Shown here one piece after another: positions 33,892-44,490 of a stretch of DNA of 64,000 nucleotides. Origin of the DNA: Maricaulis sp036231565 (lineage in GTDB: Bacteria; Pseudomonadota; Alphaproteobacteria; Caulobacterales; Maricaulaceae); contig JAZAHA010000005.1 in assembly GCA_036231565.1 (NCBI GenBank), positions 1-64,000 on the forward strand, read 5' to 3'. Each line of letters begins with the position of its first letter. Position 1 is the first letter of the stretch. A program made the translations under genes and the position numbers. Below the pieces are notes generated by a model. The model worked only from the letters and a program-made list of their open reading frames with translations. It was not told where the DNA came from and made no database searches.

Positions 33892-36069
33892 TCAGCTGCC
33901 GGTACTGCCGGTCAGGGTCGGCGGCTGGTCATTCTTGAGTGCATGGCCGCGGCCGGACAGGCTGGGATTGGTCATGAAATAGGCGTGGGCACTGAACGGC
34001 TTGTCGACATTGGCCGTGTCCACCCGGTGATAATCGCCCTCTGAATCCATGTACCAGCTCTGATCGGTATCATTGAGATTGGCGACCATGATCTGGTCCA
34101 GCACCTGGCGGTGAACGGTGGGGTTCTGGATCGGACAGAGATGCTCGACCCGGCGGTCCAGATTGCGCGGCATCCAGTCGGCGGAAGAGATGAACACCTT
34201 GGCCGCCGGCGACGGCATCGCGGCACCATTGGCAAAGCACACGATGCGCGAATGCTCGAGGAAGCGGCCGACGATGGATTTGACGCGGATGTTTTCCGAC
34301 AGGCCCTTGATCCCCGGACGCAGGCAGCAAATGCCCCGCACCACGAGTTCGACGCGTACGCCGGCCTGGCTGGCGCGGTATAGCGTGTCGATGATTTCCG
34401 GATGGACGAGCGAATTCAGCTTGGCCCACACGGCCGCCGGCTTTCCGGCACGGGCATTCTCGATCTCGCGCTCGATATGTTCGAGGATGAATTCCTTCAT
34501 GCCGATCGGCGAGACCGACAGGCGTTCCAGGTTTTCCGGGCGCGCATAGCCGGTGACATAGTTGAACACCCGCCCCGCATCGCGCCCGAAGGCCGGATCG
34601 GCGGTGAACAGCGACAGGTCGGTATAGATGCGCGCCGTGATCGGGTGGTAGTTGCCGGTGCCGAAATGGGCGTAGGTGCGCAGGTCCGAACCCTCGCGCC
34701 GCACCACCAGCGAGATCTTGGCGTGGGTCTTGTACTCGATGAAGCCGTAGACGACCTGCACACCGGCGCGTTCCAGGTCGCGCGCCCATTTCAGGTTCGC
34801 TTCCTCGTCAAAACGCGCCTTCAGCTCGACCAGGGCGGTGACATTCTTGCCGCTCTCGGCCGCCTCGATCAGGGCCGCCACGATCGGGCTGTCCTTGGAA
34901 GTGCGGTAGAGCGTCTGCTTGATGGCGATGACGTCGGGATCGGCCGCCGCCTGGCGCAGGAACTCGACCACCACATCGAAGCTCTCATAGGGGTGGTGGA
35001 CGATGATGTCCTTCTCGCGGATCGCCGAAAAGCAATTTCCGCCATGATCGCGGATCCGTTCCGGATAGCGCGGCTCATAGGGTTTGAACATGTGATCGGG
35101 CCGGTCGTCCGGGATCAGCTGACCGATCTGGGCCAGCCCCAGAAGCCCGTTCACCGGCACGATATCCTGCGGGCCGGCATGCATGTGCTGGACGATGAGG
35201 TCGCGCAGCGCCGGCGGCATGCCGGTTTCCATGGTCAGACGGACCACGGCACCGCGGCGGCGCTGTTTCAGGAGGTTCTCGAATTCCAGCATCAGGTCTT
35301 CGGATTCTTCCTCGACCTCGATATCGCTGTCGCGGATCACCCGGAAAACACCCTTGCCGACCACTTCATGGCCCGGAAAGAGCGTGTCGACGAACAGGGT
35401 CAGCACCGCTTCCAGCGACATGAAGCGCCGGTCCGGGCGGCCACCGTCGCGGCGCGCGCGCGTCGGCAGTTCGACAAAACGCTTCACCCCGCTGGGCAGC
35501 GGGATCAGCGCATTCATCAGCTTGCCGGCTTCCCGCTTGCGCAATTGCAGCGCTAGGGCAAAGCCCAGATTGGGGATGAAGGGGAAGGGATGCGCCGGGT
35601 CGATCGCCAGCGGCGTGATCACTGGCAGGGTGTGTTTGAGAAACTCGCCGCGCAGCCAGGCCTCGTCGGTCTTTGATATCTGGTGCGGTTCGAGGACCTT
35701 CACCCCGGCCCTTCCCATCTCCGTCTTCAGCTTGCGCCAGAGATGCTGCTGCTTGAGCATCAGCTCGCCGGCCAGCGCGTGGATCTGCTCCAGCTGCTCG
35801 GCCGGGGTCAGCCCGTCAATACTGGTCGCGGTGACGCCTGAGTGCATCTGCGCGCGCAGGCCCGCGACGCGGACCATGTAGAACTCGTCCAGATTGCTGG
35901 CCGAGATCGACAGGAAGCGCAGGCGTTCGAACACCGGATGGTTCGGATTCTCGGCCTCTTCGAGGACGCGCAGATTGAAGCGCACCCAGGACAATTCCCG
36001 GTTCAGGTAACGCGCAGGCGACTGCATCAGCGCGTCAATGTCGGCAATGTCCCGGGCGGGGAGGTTCAT
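33892..36069 (-). CDS. ppk: Polyphosphate kinase 1
   Basis: A 725-residue enzyme that polymerises ATP terminal phosphate into polyphosphate. N-domain YLNRELSWVRFNLRVLEEA (21-39) and SASNLDEFYMVRVAGLR (56-72) are typical. The catalytic region includes SSKDSPIV-like TSKDSPIV (390-397), KTHAK with the phosphorylated His449, and HFGTGNYH with His468. The ATG overlaps the upstream hdaA stop (ATGA); the downstream ppx is 5 bp away. Full length. Confidence 0.95.
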   Translation of the reverse strand: MNLPARDIADIDALMQSPARYLNRELSWVRFNLRVLEEAENPNHPVFERLRFLSISASNLDEFYMVRVAGLRAQMHSGVTATSIDGLTPAEQLEQIHALAGELMLKQQHLWRKLKTEMGRAGVKVLEPHQISKTDEAWLRGEFLKHTLPVITPLAIDPAHPFPFIPNLGFALALQLRKREAGKLMNALIPLPSGVKRFVELPTRARRDGGRPDRRFMSLEAVLTLFVDTLFPGHEVVGKGVFRVIRDSDIEVEEESEDLMLEFENLLKQRRRGAVVRLTMETGMPPALRDLIVQHMHAGPQDIVPVNGLLGLAQIGQLIPDDRPDHMFKPYEPRYPERIRDHGGNCFSAIREKDIIVHHPYESFDVVVEFLRQAAADPDVIAIKQTLYRTSKDSPIVAALIEAAESGKNVTALVELKARFDEEANLKWARDLERAGVQVVYGFIEYKTHAKISLVVRREGSDLRTYAHFGTGNYHPITARIYTDLSLFTADPAFGRDAGRVFNYVTGYARPENLERLSVSPIGMKEFILEHIEREIENARAGKPAAVWAKLNSLVHPEIIDTLYRASQAGVRVELVVRGICCLRPGIKGLSENIRVKSIVGRFLEHSRIVCFANGAAMPSPAAKVFISSADWMPRNLDRRVEHLCPIQNPTVHRQVLDQIMVANLNDTDQSWYMDSEGDYHRVDTANVDKPFSAHAYFMTNPSLSGRGHALKNDQPPTLTGSTGS

Positions 36070-36746
36070 TCCGTCTCTCCACTGTCCTGCCAGGTTTCCA
36101 GCACTTCCCGCGCAATAGCACGTGTTATTGGCGTTTTCTTCACGAGCGCCAGCTTGTCCATCCGCTCGACGATGCGGCGTACGGCCGTGGCCGAACGCTC
36201 CATGCGCGGCAGCAGATAGTCTATCACGCCAGGCCGGATCGGGGCGCCCCGGTCCTGCAGCTGCTTCTCGATCAGCCGGGTGAGCAATTCATCGTCGGCC
36301 TCGTGCAGATCCGCATGCGGCAGCGCCCGCAGCCGCGACACAAGATCGGGCAATTGTGCCGGCCACAGCACCGGCGGTTTGCGGGCGGTCAGCAACAGGG
36401 CCGGAATATCGCCCTCGGCAGCACGGTTGAGCGTGTGGAACAGCGCGTCATCATGCAGGGCGCGGTCAATGTCTTCCACCAGAACGCGGCGCCCCGGCGC
36501 AATGTCCGCCAGCCGTTCGGCCAGATCGGCAGCCTCGACGATCTCCGCCTCGCAGCGCAGCGCCCAGACCGTCGCCAGGTGCGACTTGCCTGCCCCTTCC
36601 GGCCCGATCAGCGCCATGACATTGCGCGGCCAGTCCGGCCAGCGGCCAAGCGCGGCCAGCGCCTCGGCATTGGACGGGCCGAGGATCAGGCTCGACGCGC
36701 TGAAATCCTCGCGCGCCGGCAGATCGAGTGCCAGTTGAGGTGTCAT
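36066..36746 (-). CDS. hdaA: HdaA/Hda-type DnaA regulatory inactivator
   Basis: A 226-residue AAA+ protein of the DnaA-related Hda class. The N-terminus has QLALDLP (4-10), the motif that binds the DnaN sliding clamp. Walker A is GPEGAGKS (48-55) and Walker B VLVEDIDRA (88-96). In Caulobacter, HdaA with the clamp stimulates ATP hydrolysis by DnaA after initiation. The start at 36746 is chosen because the clamp motif begins there; an in-frame extension is not supported. It is coupled by ATGA to ppk. Confidence 0.92.
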   Translation of the reverse strand: MTPQLALDLPAREDFSASSLILGPSNAEALAALGRWPDWPRNVMALIGPEGAGKSHLATVWALRCEAEIVEAADLAERLADIAPGRRVLVEDIDRALHDDALFHTLNRAAEGDIPALLLTARKPPVLWPAQLPDLVSRLRALPHADLHEADDELLTRLIEKQLQDRGAPIRPGVIDYLLPRMERSATAVRRIVERMDKLALVKKTPITRAIAREVLETWQDSGETE

Positions 36747-36768
36747 GTCGGCCCGCCGGTTCAAGGGA

Positions 36769-37839
36769 TCACCGGGTGGCCAGCACCACCCAGCCCAGTT
36801 CCGGGTGTTCTTCCAGTGCGGCGCCGCGTTCGGCAAGTTCCGTGACCAGCTGGTCCAGGGCCCCGCGATACTGCACCGTCATGCGCGCGCCGTCGCGCGA
36901 CAGCGCATCGAGCTGGGCATTGCGCACCAGGGAGGCACGCGCCAGCGCGGTCTGCAGACGGCGCCATTCGTCGATCCCGCTGTAGAGTACCGTGACGCGC
37001 ATCTCGGTCTCCTCCATGTCGCGCACAATACTCTGGCGTTTCCAGGCGTCTTCGCGTTCGACCACGAAAAAGTCCGCCGCCTCGGCCCAGCCGCCATGGA
37101 AGCTCATCGGCCCCCAGGTATCGACGTCCATCGTCCCGTCCTGGGCAAACTCCACCATATAGCCGCCGGCCCGCACCGCCTCGGAGGGCTGTTGTGCGGC
37201 GCGCAGGATCGCAATCCGGGTGACGCCATACTGCGTTGCCAGGGCCTCCAGTGCCGTCTCATCCAGCTGCAGTGCCTGTCGCGCGGTGATCGGCGCCATC
37301 TCGGGATCGGCCGTCGCCAGCGTCATCGGGGTCAGCGCGTGACGGAAACGCCGGCTCTGCCAGGCCTGGCGCCAGGGATTGTCACGCCAGAGCACCAGAT
37401 CGCCGCCGGCATCCAGCACCGGCAAGACAAGCGTCGCGCGCGCCGGGCTGTCAACAAAGGGAATGCCGTAGCTTTCCAGGACACGTGCCACCGAGCGGCG
37501 ATGGAAGCCGATATCCAGTTTGGCGAGGTAGCGCGTGGAGCTGCGCTGCTCGTCACGAATCTGCAGGCCGGAGATCATCTCCGCGATGATGGCGTCGTCC
37601 AGGGCAAACTCGGCACCGCTTTCCAGCGGCGTGCCGGCCCGGTCCTCTGCCAGCGTCAGCCGTTCGATCAGCCGGCGGGCAGCGAGGCGCTGGCCCTGCT
37701 GCATCGCACGCGTCTGGGCCTGCAGGGCATTGTCGGCGGTTGCATCGATCTCCACGCCGGTGACCGTATAGGGGTCGTCCGCCTGCGCCGCTGCCAGCGG
37801 AACAAGGGTGAGACACAAGGCAGCGAGAAGGAATCGCAC
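36769..37839 (-). CDS. DUF2066 family exported protein
   Basis: A 356-residue protein with a signal peptide (1-20, cleavage near AAAQADD) followed by DPYTVTGVEIDATADNALQAQTRAMQQGQ, the opening of the DUF2066 family. This family is common upstream of hda in proteobacteria, but its function is unknown. The mature part alternates beta strands and helices without membrane segments. The 22-bp gap to hdaA indicates cotranscription. Confidence 0.8.
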   Translation of the reverse strand: MRFLLAALCLTLVPLAAAQADDPYTVTGVEIDATADNALQAQTRAMQQGQRLAARRLIERLTLAEDRAGTPLESGAEFALDDAIIAEMISGLQIRDEQRSSTRYLAKLDIGFHRRSVARVLESYGIPFVDSPARATLVLPVLDAGGDLVLWRDNPWRQAWQSRRFRHALTPMTLATADPEMAPITARQALQLDETALEALATQYGVTRIAILRAAQQPSEAVRAGGYMVEFAQDGTMDVDTWGPMSFHGGWAEAADFFVVEREDAWKRQSIVRDMEETEMRVTVLYSGIDEWRRLQTALARASLVRNAQLDALSRDGARMTVQYRGALDQLVTELAERGAALEEHPELGWVVLATR

Positions 37840-37971
37840 GGCAGGCTCCTGTCAGGTTCGGATGTCGCGCCACTATAACCGGACGCAGTCCCGCGTGAAG
37901 CCCGTGGCTTGCGTCTGGAGCGGGTTTCGACTGTACTCCGCCGCACTTTGACAGAAGGCTGGGGAATCGGC

Positions 37972-39012
37972 ATGGCCGGAACCGATGATAGCGGACGCAA
38001 GAACGGGCTCACCTACGCGGACAGCGGGGTCGATATCGACGCCGGCGATGCCCTGGTCGACCGCATCAAACCGCTTGCTGCCGCGACGCGCCGGGCCGGT
38101 GCTGCGGCCGATCTGGGCGGTTTCGGCGGCGCTTTCGATCTCAAGGCCGCCGGCTATCACGACCCGATCCTGATTTCCGGCACGGACGGTGTCGGCACCA
38201 AGCTGAAACTGGCGATCGCAACCGGCATTCTCGACACGGTCGGCATCGACCTCGTGGCGATGTGCGTCAACGACGTGCTGGCCCAGGGCGCCGAACCGCT
38301 CTTCTTTCTGGACTATCTGGCCACCTCGAAGCTCGACCCGGCCCGTGGCGAGGCCATCGTCAGAGGCATTGCCGAAGGCTGCAAACAATCCGGCTGTGCC
38401 CTGATCGGCGGCGAGACGGCGGAAATGCCCGGCATGTATGCCGAGGATGATTTCGACCTGGCCGGTTTCGTCGTCGGGGCTGCCGAACGCGGCCGTCTCC
38501 TGCCTGACCATGACGTCATGAAAGCCGGCGATGTGCTGATCGGCCTTGCCTCCTCCGGCGTGCACTCCAACGGTTTCTCGCTGGTCCGCAAGGTGATGGA
38601 AGTCGCCGGACTGGACTGGTCCGACCCGGCCCCGTTCGAACCGGGCAAGACGCTGGGCGAAGCCTTCCTGACGCCGACGCGGCTCTATGTGAAATCCTGC
38701 CTGCCGCTGATCAAGTCCGGCCTCGTGAAGGGCCTCGCTCACATCACCGGCGGCGGTCTGGTCGAGAACCCGCCGCGCATGATGCCGGACGGTCTGGAAG
38801 CCAGGATCGACTACTCCGCCTGGACCCTGCCGCCGATGTTCCAGTGGCTCGCCGAAACCGGCGGGATCGAGGTCCGTGAAATGCACCGTACCTTCAATTG
38901 TGGTGTCGGCATGCTGCTATGCGTCGCACCGGAGACTGCGGATGCTGCCCTGGAGGCGCTTGCCTTGACCGGCGAGCGCGCCATGATTGTCGGGCAAGTC
39001 GAGACAGCCTGA
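37972..39012 (+). CDS. purM: Phosphoribosylformylglycinamidine cyclo-ligase (AIR synthetase)
   Basis: A 346-residue cytoplasmic enzyme forming aminoimidazole ribotide in purine synthesis. Motifs: LTYADSGVDIDAGDALVDRIKPL (N-terminal), LISGTDGVGTKLKLAI (ATP-binding), LIGGETAEMPGMY, and VHSNGFSLVRKV (late). A longer upstream frame exists, but the ATG at 37972 gives the normal N-terminus. It is followed after 15 bp by purN. The gene diverges from the DUF2066 gene over 132 bp. Confidence 0.95.
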   Translation: MAGTDDSGRKNGLTYADSGVDIDAGDALVDRIKPLAAATRRAGAAADLGGFGGAFDLKAAGYHDPILISGTDGVGTKLKLAIATGILDTVGIDLVAMCVNDVLAQGAEPLFFLDYLATSKLDPARGEAIVRGIAEGCKQSGCALIGGETAEMPGMYAEDDFDLAGFVVGAAERGRLLPDHDVMKAGDVLIGLASSGVHSNGFSLVRKVMEVAGLDWSDPAPFEPGKTLGEAFLTPTRLYVKSCLPLIKSGLVKGLAHITGGGLVENPPRMMPDGLEARIDYSAWTLPPMFQWLAETGGIEVREMHRTFNCGVGMLLCVAPETADAALEALALTGERAMIVGQVETA

Positions 39013-39027
39013 CCCAGGATAATCCCG

Positions 39028-39678
39028 ATGGCGAAGACCAAGATCGCCGTGCTCATCTCCGGGCGCGGTTCGAACATGCAGGCGCTGCTGGAAGCGGCAA
39101 AGGACGAGGCTTTCCCGGCCGAGATCGTGGTCGTCGCCTCGAACCGGCCCGACGCGGCGGGCCTGGCCGTTGCCGAAGCGGCGGGCATCGCGACCGAAGT
39201 TATCGACCATCGAGACTATGATGGCCGCGAGGCCTTTGAGGAAGCGCTCGATTCGACGTTGAAGATGTATGGTCCGCGCATCGTCTGCCTGGCCGGCTTC
39301 ATGCGCATCCTGACGCCCTGGTTCACCGAGCGCTGGCGGGACCTGCTGATCAATATCCACCCCTCCCTGCTGCCGGCCTTCAAGGGGTTGCACACGCATG
39401 AGCGGGCGCTGGAAGCCGGCGTGCGCATCCATGGCTGCACGGTGCATTATGTGCGCCCGGAAATGGATGACGGCCCGATCATCGGCCAGGCCGCCGTACC
39501 GGTCCTGCCCGGCGACACGCCGGACACGCTGGCCGCGCGCGTGCTGGAAGCCGAGCACAAGCTCTATCCGCAATGCGTCGCCCTCGCCTGCTCCGGCAAG
39601 GCGCGGGTTGCCGGCGAACGCGTCCGGCTGCAGGCCCGCGAATTCGGCGCCGAATTGCTGATGAACCCGCACGATTGA
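39028..39678 (+). CDS. purN: Phosphoribosylglycinamide formyltransferase
   Basis: A 216-residue enzyme that transfers a formyl group from 10-formyltetrahydrofolate to GAR. Motifs: LISGRGSNMQALLEA (about 9-23), FMRILTPWF (loop), NIHPSLLPAFKGLHTHERALEAG (catalytic Asn/His), GCTVHYVRPEMDDGPIIGQAAVPV (catalytic Asp region). Directly follows purM, the standard purMN arrangement. Confidence 0.95.
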   Translation: MAKTKIAVLISGRGSNMQALLEAAKDEAFPAEIVVVASNRPDAAGLAVAEAAGIATEVIDHRDYDGREAFEEALDSTLKMYGPRIVCLAGFMRILTPWFTERWRDLLINIHPSLLPAFKGLHTHERALEAGVRIHGCTVHYVRPEMDDGPIIGQAAVPVLPGDTPDTLAARVLEAEHKLYPQCVALACSGKARVAGERVRLQAREFGAELLMNPHD

Positions 39679-39694
39679 CGGCCCAAGCCGACGC

Positions 39695-40435
39695 TCAGCG
39701 CCTTTCCGTCAGATAACCGGCGATATCAAGCGCCTGGAAAAAGCGGACTGGCGCGGCAAAGCCGGCAGTTTCGAGCAACTCCGTCAGACGGGCTTCACTG
39801 ACCGGATGGAAGTCGGCGGCCATCCGCTCCACAGTCCGCGCTGCGAGCGAGGGATCGGGCGCAACCGATTCGATCCAGTGACTGAAAGCCGGACGCGCTG
39901 CGCCTTCGAACAACAGTCCGAGATCGGCCAGGATCAGCGGCGCGCCGGGCCGGAGACGGTCGGCCAGATCGGCAAAATAGCACGCCTTCTCGCCATTGTC
40001 GGGCAGGAAGTGGGCGACCAGAACGCTCAGCGCGGCATCATGCCGGCGCAGCGGTGTGTACTCACCCAGTGTGCTGATGCGGAAGTCGACCTGTTCCAGA
40101 CAGCCCAGCATTTCCGCCCGGCGGCCAGCAATGGCCAGCATGTCGGGCGACGGATCGACAGCGGTGAAACACCATTTCGTCGACTGGAAGGCCAGTTCGG
40201 AGAGTTCGGCGCCAGTGCCCGCCCCGCTCAGCAGGATGGAGGCTGCGCCGCGTCCGATCCGCGCCGCCAGGACGGGTGCGATCAGTTCCTGCAGCACGGA
40301 ATAACCCGGCACGAGACGCCGGATACGCGCATCGTAGGACCTGGCAGCCGAGCCCGAGAAACGCCCGCTATCCGGGGCGGACTGACCTGCTGCGGCGCTG
40401 GCCGCGGCAGGCGGGATTTCGATGGAGTGTGTCAT
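39695..40435 (-). CDS. Class I SAM-dependent methyltransferase
   Basis: A 246-residue protein. SILLSGAGTGAELSELAFQS (about 67-86) is motif I of the Rossmann methyltransferase fold; CFTAVDPSPDMLAIAGRRAEML is motif II with acidic Asp; ILADLGLLF fits post-motif. The N-terminal 28 residues are Ala/Ser/Pro-rich and probably disordered. A GTG two codons upstream could also start it. Substrate unknown; it converges on purN with a 16-bp gap. Confidence 0.75.
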   Translation of the reverse strand: MTHSIEIPPAAASAAAGQSAPDSGRFSGSAARSYDARIRRLVPGYSVLQELIAPVLAARIGRGAASILLSGAGTGAELSELAFQSTKWCFTAVDPSPDMLAIAGRRAEMLGCLEQVDFRISTLGEYTPLRRHDAALSVLVAHFLPDNGEKACYFADLADRLRPGAPLILADLGLLFEGAARPAFSHWIESVAPDPSLAARTVERMAADFHPVSEARLTELLETAGFAAPVRFFQALDIAGYLTERR

Positions 40436-40542
40436 GAACACCGGATAGCATTATTGCGAATGCGTCGCAATTGCATTTCTTCGTCTTGCCCTTTCCGTGC
40501 ACAGCGCCGAAACACATCGCAGGAAAGGAGGCGAGCGGTTTC

Positions 40543-40955
<413 letters not shown>

Positions 40956-40959
<4 letters not shown>

Positions 40960-42194
40960 TTTTCAGAAGCGGCACAGAGTTCCGGATCACCGGTCCGGGC
41001 GGCGCCTTCGGCGCACAGTGCGTCGGCCGCGGCCGGATCGCCGGTTTCCCGCAGCAGGGCGGCGAGTTCGGCAGTGGCGGCGCGGTTATAAGGGTCCCAG
41101 TAGAGCACGCGGCGGTACCAGAGTTCGGCGGTCACGGGATCCTCGCGCAGGGCATGGCCGCGCGCGATGCTCAGCCCGGTGGGACTGTACCAGGGCCTGA
41201 TCAGTACGGTCTGCTCGTCATAGACCCGGCTCATCGCCTCATAGGCCCGCTCCAGATAGGTTAGCGCCAGACCGGCCTCGCCCTTGAGAGCGTGGAGGTC
41301 CGACAGGTTGACCCAGGCTTCCCAGGCATCCGGGTCGAGCGTTAGGGCGCGGTTGTGCGCCTCGATCGCGCCGTCGAGATCGCCCTGTGCCGACAGGGCC
41401 AGGCCCAGCGCCCGGTAGCCCAGCGGATATTCCGCGTCCGATGCGATGGCCTGCCGCGCCAGGGCTTCGGCCCGTTCCAGCTGACGGGCGGCCGCGGTTT
41501 CGCGTGTCTGTCCCGAGGCCAGCGCCGCGCCGATCCGCGACTGCCCCGCCTCGCCGGGCCAGTCGTCCGGCCGGGCGCGGATAACGCGCTGGGTGATCGT
41601 GTTGGCCAGCCCGGCGAGCGCGCGCGGACTGTCGGGCTCCAGCGCCAGGGCGGCCTCGTAGAGCCGCATGGCCGCGTCGTTATCGCCGGGCTGGAACTGG
41701 TAGTAGAAATCGTCGGCACGGTCGGTCAGGCTTTCGGCGCGGTCCCCGGGGGCACCGGGCGGAGCGATACGGTCGCGCACCAGCCAGAAGACCGGAAAGG
41801 CTGCCAGCAGCACCAGCGCTCCCACGACGCCGCGCATCCAGGCGGGAACCGCCCGCACCGGCGCCGGCAGGCTTTCCGGCTCGGCCGGCACCAGCAGGCG
41901 ATAGCCGCGCTTGGGTACGGTCGCGACATAGCGCGGCGAACGCGCCGGATCGCCCAGCGCCCGCCGCAGCTTCCAGACACAGCGGCCGAGCGCGTCGTCA
42001 TTGACGGTAACGCCGGGCCAGATGCGTTCGGCGATCGTCTCGCGCGAGACCACATCGCCTTCGGCTTCGGCGAGCAGGCACAGCAGGTCCATCACTTTCG
42101 GCTCGACATCCTGGCTGCCGCCGGGACCGGAGATCCGGCCGGCCCGCGGTTCGACACGCCAGTCTGCGAGCTTGAATGCCCTGCCGTACTTCAT
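40956..42194 (-). CDS. Winged-helix / TPR membrane regulator
   Basis: A 412-residue protein with an N-terminal OmpR/ToxR-type winged helix (about 8-100; VEPKVMDLLCLLAEAEGDVVSRETIAERIWP ... RYVATVPKRGYRLL), one membrane segment (about 121-142) and a C-terminal region with TPR-like repeats (about 170-405; AMRLYEAALALEPDSPRALAGLAN, then EALARQAIASDAEYPLGYRALGLALS). This CadC/ToxR-like layout suggests a DNA-binding regulator sensing periplasmic state. It is divergent from the S41 peptidase over 130 bp. Confidence 0.82.
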
Positions 42195-42324
42195 TGATTT
42201 TACAGTCCCCTTGCCCCGGTCAGAAAAAGGTCAGACCATCAGGAAGATTGGGTCATGGCCTTTTGTCAGGCGGCGCCGCCAGTGTCCGGGCAGCCCCACC
42301 TGAAAGAAGACACGGGAGACCGGG

Positions 42325-43788
42325 ATGCTCAAGAGCCTGACCCTTTGCGCCGCACTCGCTGTGGCCGTTGCGACACCCCTTGCCGCGCAATCGCCGACCC
42401 CTGACACGGTATTCGAAGCCGACGAGATCCGTGCCGATTTCGACCGGCTCTATGCCGGCTTGCGCGCCGCGCACATTGACCTGTACGCGGTCACGCCGCA
42501 GGCCGTATTCGACCAGCGGCATGCCGAAATGCGGGCCGGTTTCGACCGGCCGATGACCCGCCTCGATATCCGGCGGGAGTTCCAGGAATTCACCGCGCTG
42601 GCCCGGCATGCCCATGCGCGTATCGACTTCCCGATGGAGGCCTATGGCGCCTTCCGCGCGGCTGGCGGCCGCGTCCTGCCGCTGACGATCTCGGTCCGCG
42701 AAGGCCGCGTCTTTGTGGAGACACGGGCGGCCGCCCTTGAAGGCCTGGCGCCGGGCGACGAGATCCTCGCCTTCAACGGCCAGCCGAACACAGTCTGGAT
42801 CCCGGCCCTCACCCGGCAGCTGTCGGCCGAGACGCCACGCTTTGCGCACACCCTGCTGGAAACCTATCTGCGCGGTCTGGTCTGGCTGGAATGGCCGGAG
42901 ATGACCGAGGCGACGCTCGATGTGCGTCATGCCGACGGATCGGTGGAGACGCTCACCCTGCCCTTCCTGAGCGGTGACGCACTGACGCCGGCTGAAGAGG
43001 GCGAACAGCCCTTCAGCCTTGATGGCCGCGAGGCGCGCATGATCGGCAGCGATATCGCCTATCTGCGCCCGGGCCCCTTCTACAATACCGAGCCGGACGG
43101 GAATGTCTGGGACCCGGCCGCCTTCACGGCTTTTGTCGACAACAGTTTCAATGAGTTCCGGGCGGCCGGGGCGGAGGCGCTCATCCTCGATCTGCGCGAC
43201 AATCCCGGTGGTGACAATTCCTTCTCCGACCGGGTCATGGCCTGGATCGCAGACCGGCCTTTCCGCTTCGCCTCGCGTTTCACCGTGCGGGTCAGCGAGG
43301 AGACGACCGCGGCCAACCAGGCCCGCCTGGACACGCTGCCGGAGGGCGGAGGCGGCATGTCGGCAACCTATGCCGAACTGTTTGCGGCCCATGCGCCGGG
43401 CGAGACCGTTGAGATCGACCTGCCGTTTGCCCAGCCGCGCCCGGACGGAGACCGGTTCGAGGGACAGGTCTATGTGCTGGTCAACCGCTACAGCTTCTCC
43501 AATGCGGTGGCCGTGGCGGCGCAGATCCAGGACTACGGCTTCGGTGTCGTGACCGGCGAGACCACGGCGGACATGGCGACCACTTATGGCGCGATGGAGC
43601 AGTTCACCCTGCCTCATACCGGCATCATAGTGGGTTATCCCAAGGCCCATATCGTACGCATAAACGGTACATTGGAGTCACATCCGGTGACACCGGACAT
43701 CGCCCTCGACTTTCCCGTCCTGCGCGGGCCGGAGGATGTCGTTCTGGACCAGCTGGTCGCGCATGTGCGTACCGTGATCGACGGCTAG
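42325..43788 (+). CDS. S41-family peptidase, exported
   Basis: A 487-residue protein with a signal peptide (1-22, ending LAAQS). The S41 peptidase core includes ALILDLRDNPGGDNSFSDRV (about 286-305) and VNRYSFSNAVAVAAQIQDYGFGVVTGETTADM (about 388-420), where the YSFSN serine and following segment are typical of the family's catalytic region. N-terminal helical domain (40-130). Probably periplasmic. It is divergent from the winged-helix/TPR gene and may be regulated by it. Confidence 0.85.
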   Translation: MLKSLTLCAALAVAVATPLAAQSPTPDTVFEADEIRADFDRLYAGLRAAHIDLYAVTPQAVFDQRHAEMRAGFDRPMTRLDIRREFQEFTALARHAHARIDFPMEAYGAFRAAGGRVLPLTISVREGRVFVETRAAALEGLAPGDEILAFNGQPNTVWIPALTRQLSAETPRFAHTLLETYLRGLVWLEWPEMTEATLDVRHADGSVETLTLPFLSGDALTPAEEGEQPFSLDGREARMIGSDIAYLRPGPFYNTEPDGNVWDPAAFTAFVDNSFNEFRAAGAEALILDLRDNPGGDNSFSDRVMAWIADRPFRFASRFTVRVSEETTAANQARLDTLPEGGGGMSATYAELFAAHAPGETVEIDLPFAQPRPDGDRFEGQVYVLVNRYSFSNAVAVAAQIQDYGFGVVTGETTADMATTYGAMEQFTLPHTGIIVGYPKAHIVRINGTLESHPVTPDIALDFPVLRGPEDVVLDQLVAHVRTVIDG

Positions 43789-44408
43789 CCTTTCAGGATG
43801 ATCGCGATCGTGGCGAGCAGGAGAAGCGCGATCGCGAAATTGAGGATGCGGGCGTGGCGGCGATCGGTCAGGAAGCGATTGATCACGCCGCCCGCCAGCA
43901 GCCACATCAGCCCGCAGGGCGCACCGAAGAGCAGGAAGGTCGCCATGAACAGCATCGCCCGCTCGCCCGCCGTGTCGGCCAGGGCGATATAGGCGCCGGC
44001 CGTCGAGACCGTCATCAAAAGCGCTTTCGGATTGACCCACTGGAAGAGCGCCGCCTCCCAGGTGCGGAAGGGCCGCGAACGGCGCTTGGGCGCCTTGGCG
44101 TCGCCCGGTTCGGCCGGACGCGCCAGCCCGGCCCGCACGAAGCCGAAGGCCATCCAGGCCAGCCACAGCGATCCGCCGGCCTTCACCACATCCAGCGCCA
44201 CCGGATAACGCGCCACGAGTGTGCCCAGGCCGAACACGGCCGCGACCAGCAACAGGTTGAAGCCGATCTGCACGCCCAGAAAATGCGGCACGGTGCGGCG
44301 CACACCGAACAGTGCCGAGGAGGACATCAGCATGAGATTGTTGGGGCCCGGCGTTGCTGACATGGCAATGACAAAGCCGACCAGGCTGAGATAGAGGGCC
44401 ATGTCCAT
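43785..44408 (-). CDS. LysE/RhtB-family amino-acid exporter
   Basis: A 207-residue protein with six membrane segments. The N-terminal FVIAMSATPGPNNLMLMSSS (about 11-30) is the LysE/RhtB family signature. WVNPKALLMTVST (about 117-129) is the second typical motif. It probably exports amino acids; substrate not inferable. Start MDMALYL at 44408 has gggga 6 bases upstream. Its stop overlaps the convergent S41 stop (CTAG). Confidence 0.9.
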   Translation of the reverse strand: MDMALYLSLVGFVIAMSATPGPNNLMLMSSSALFGVRRTVPHFLGVQIGFNLLLVAAVFGLGTLVARYPVALDVVKAGGSLWLAWMAFGFVRAGLARPAEPGDAKAPKRRSRPFRTWEAALFQWVNPKALLMTVSTAGAYIALADTAGERAMLFMATFLLFGAPCGLMWLLAGGVINRFLTDRRHARILNFAIALLLLATIAIILKG

Positions 44409-44490
44409 ACTGTTTCCCCGCGCGCAACGTGAGGCGCAGGTAGGAGGCGCGGCTGTCCGGATCAATGCCGCAGAGACAAAAACCGGCGGA

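Noticed and set aside
42253..43650. A 465-codon minus-strand frame opposite the S41 protease
   Set aside because: Antisense shadow of a motif-bearing gene.
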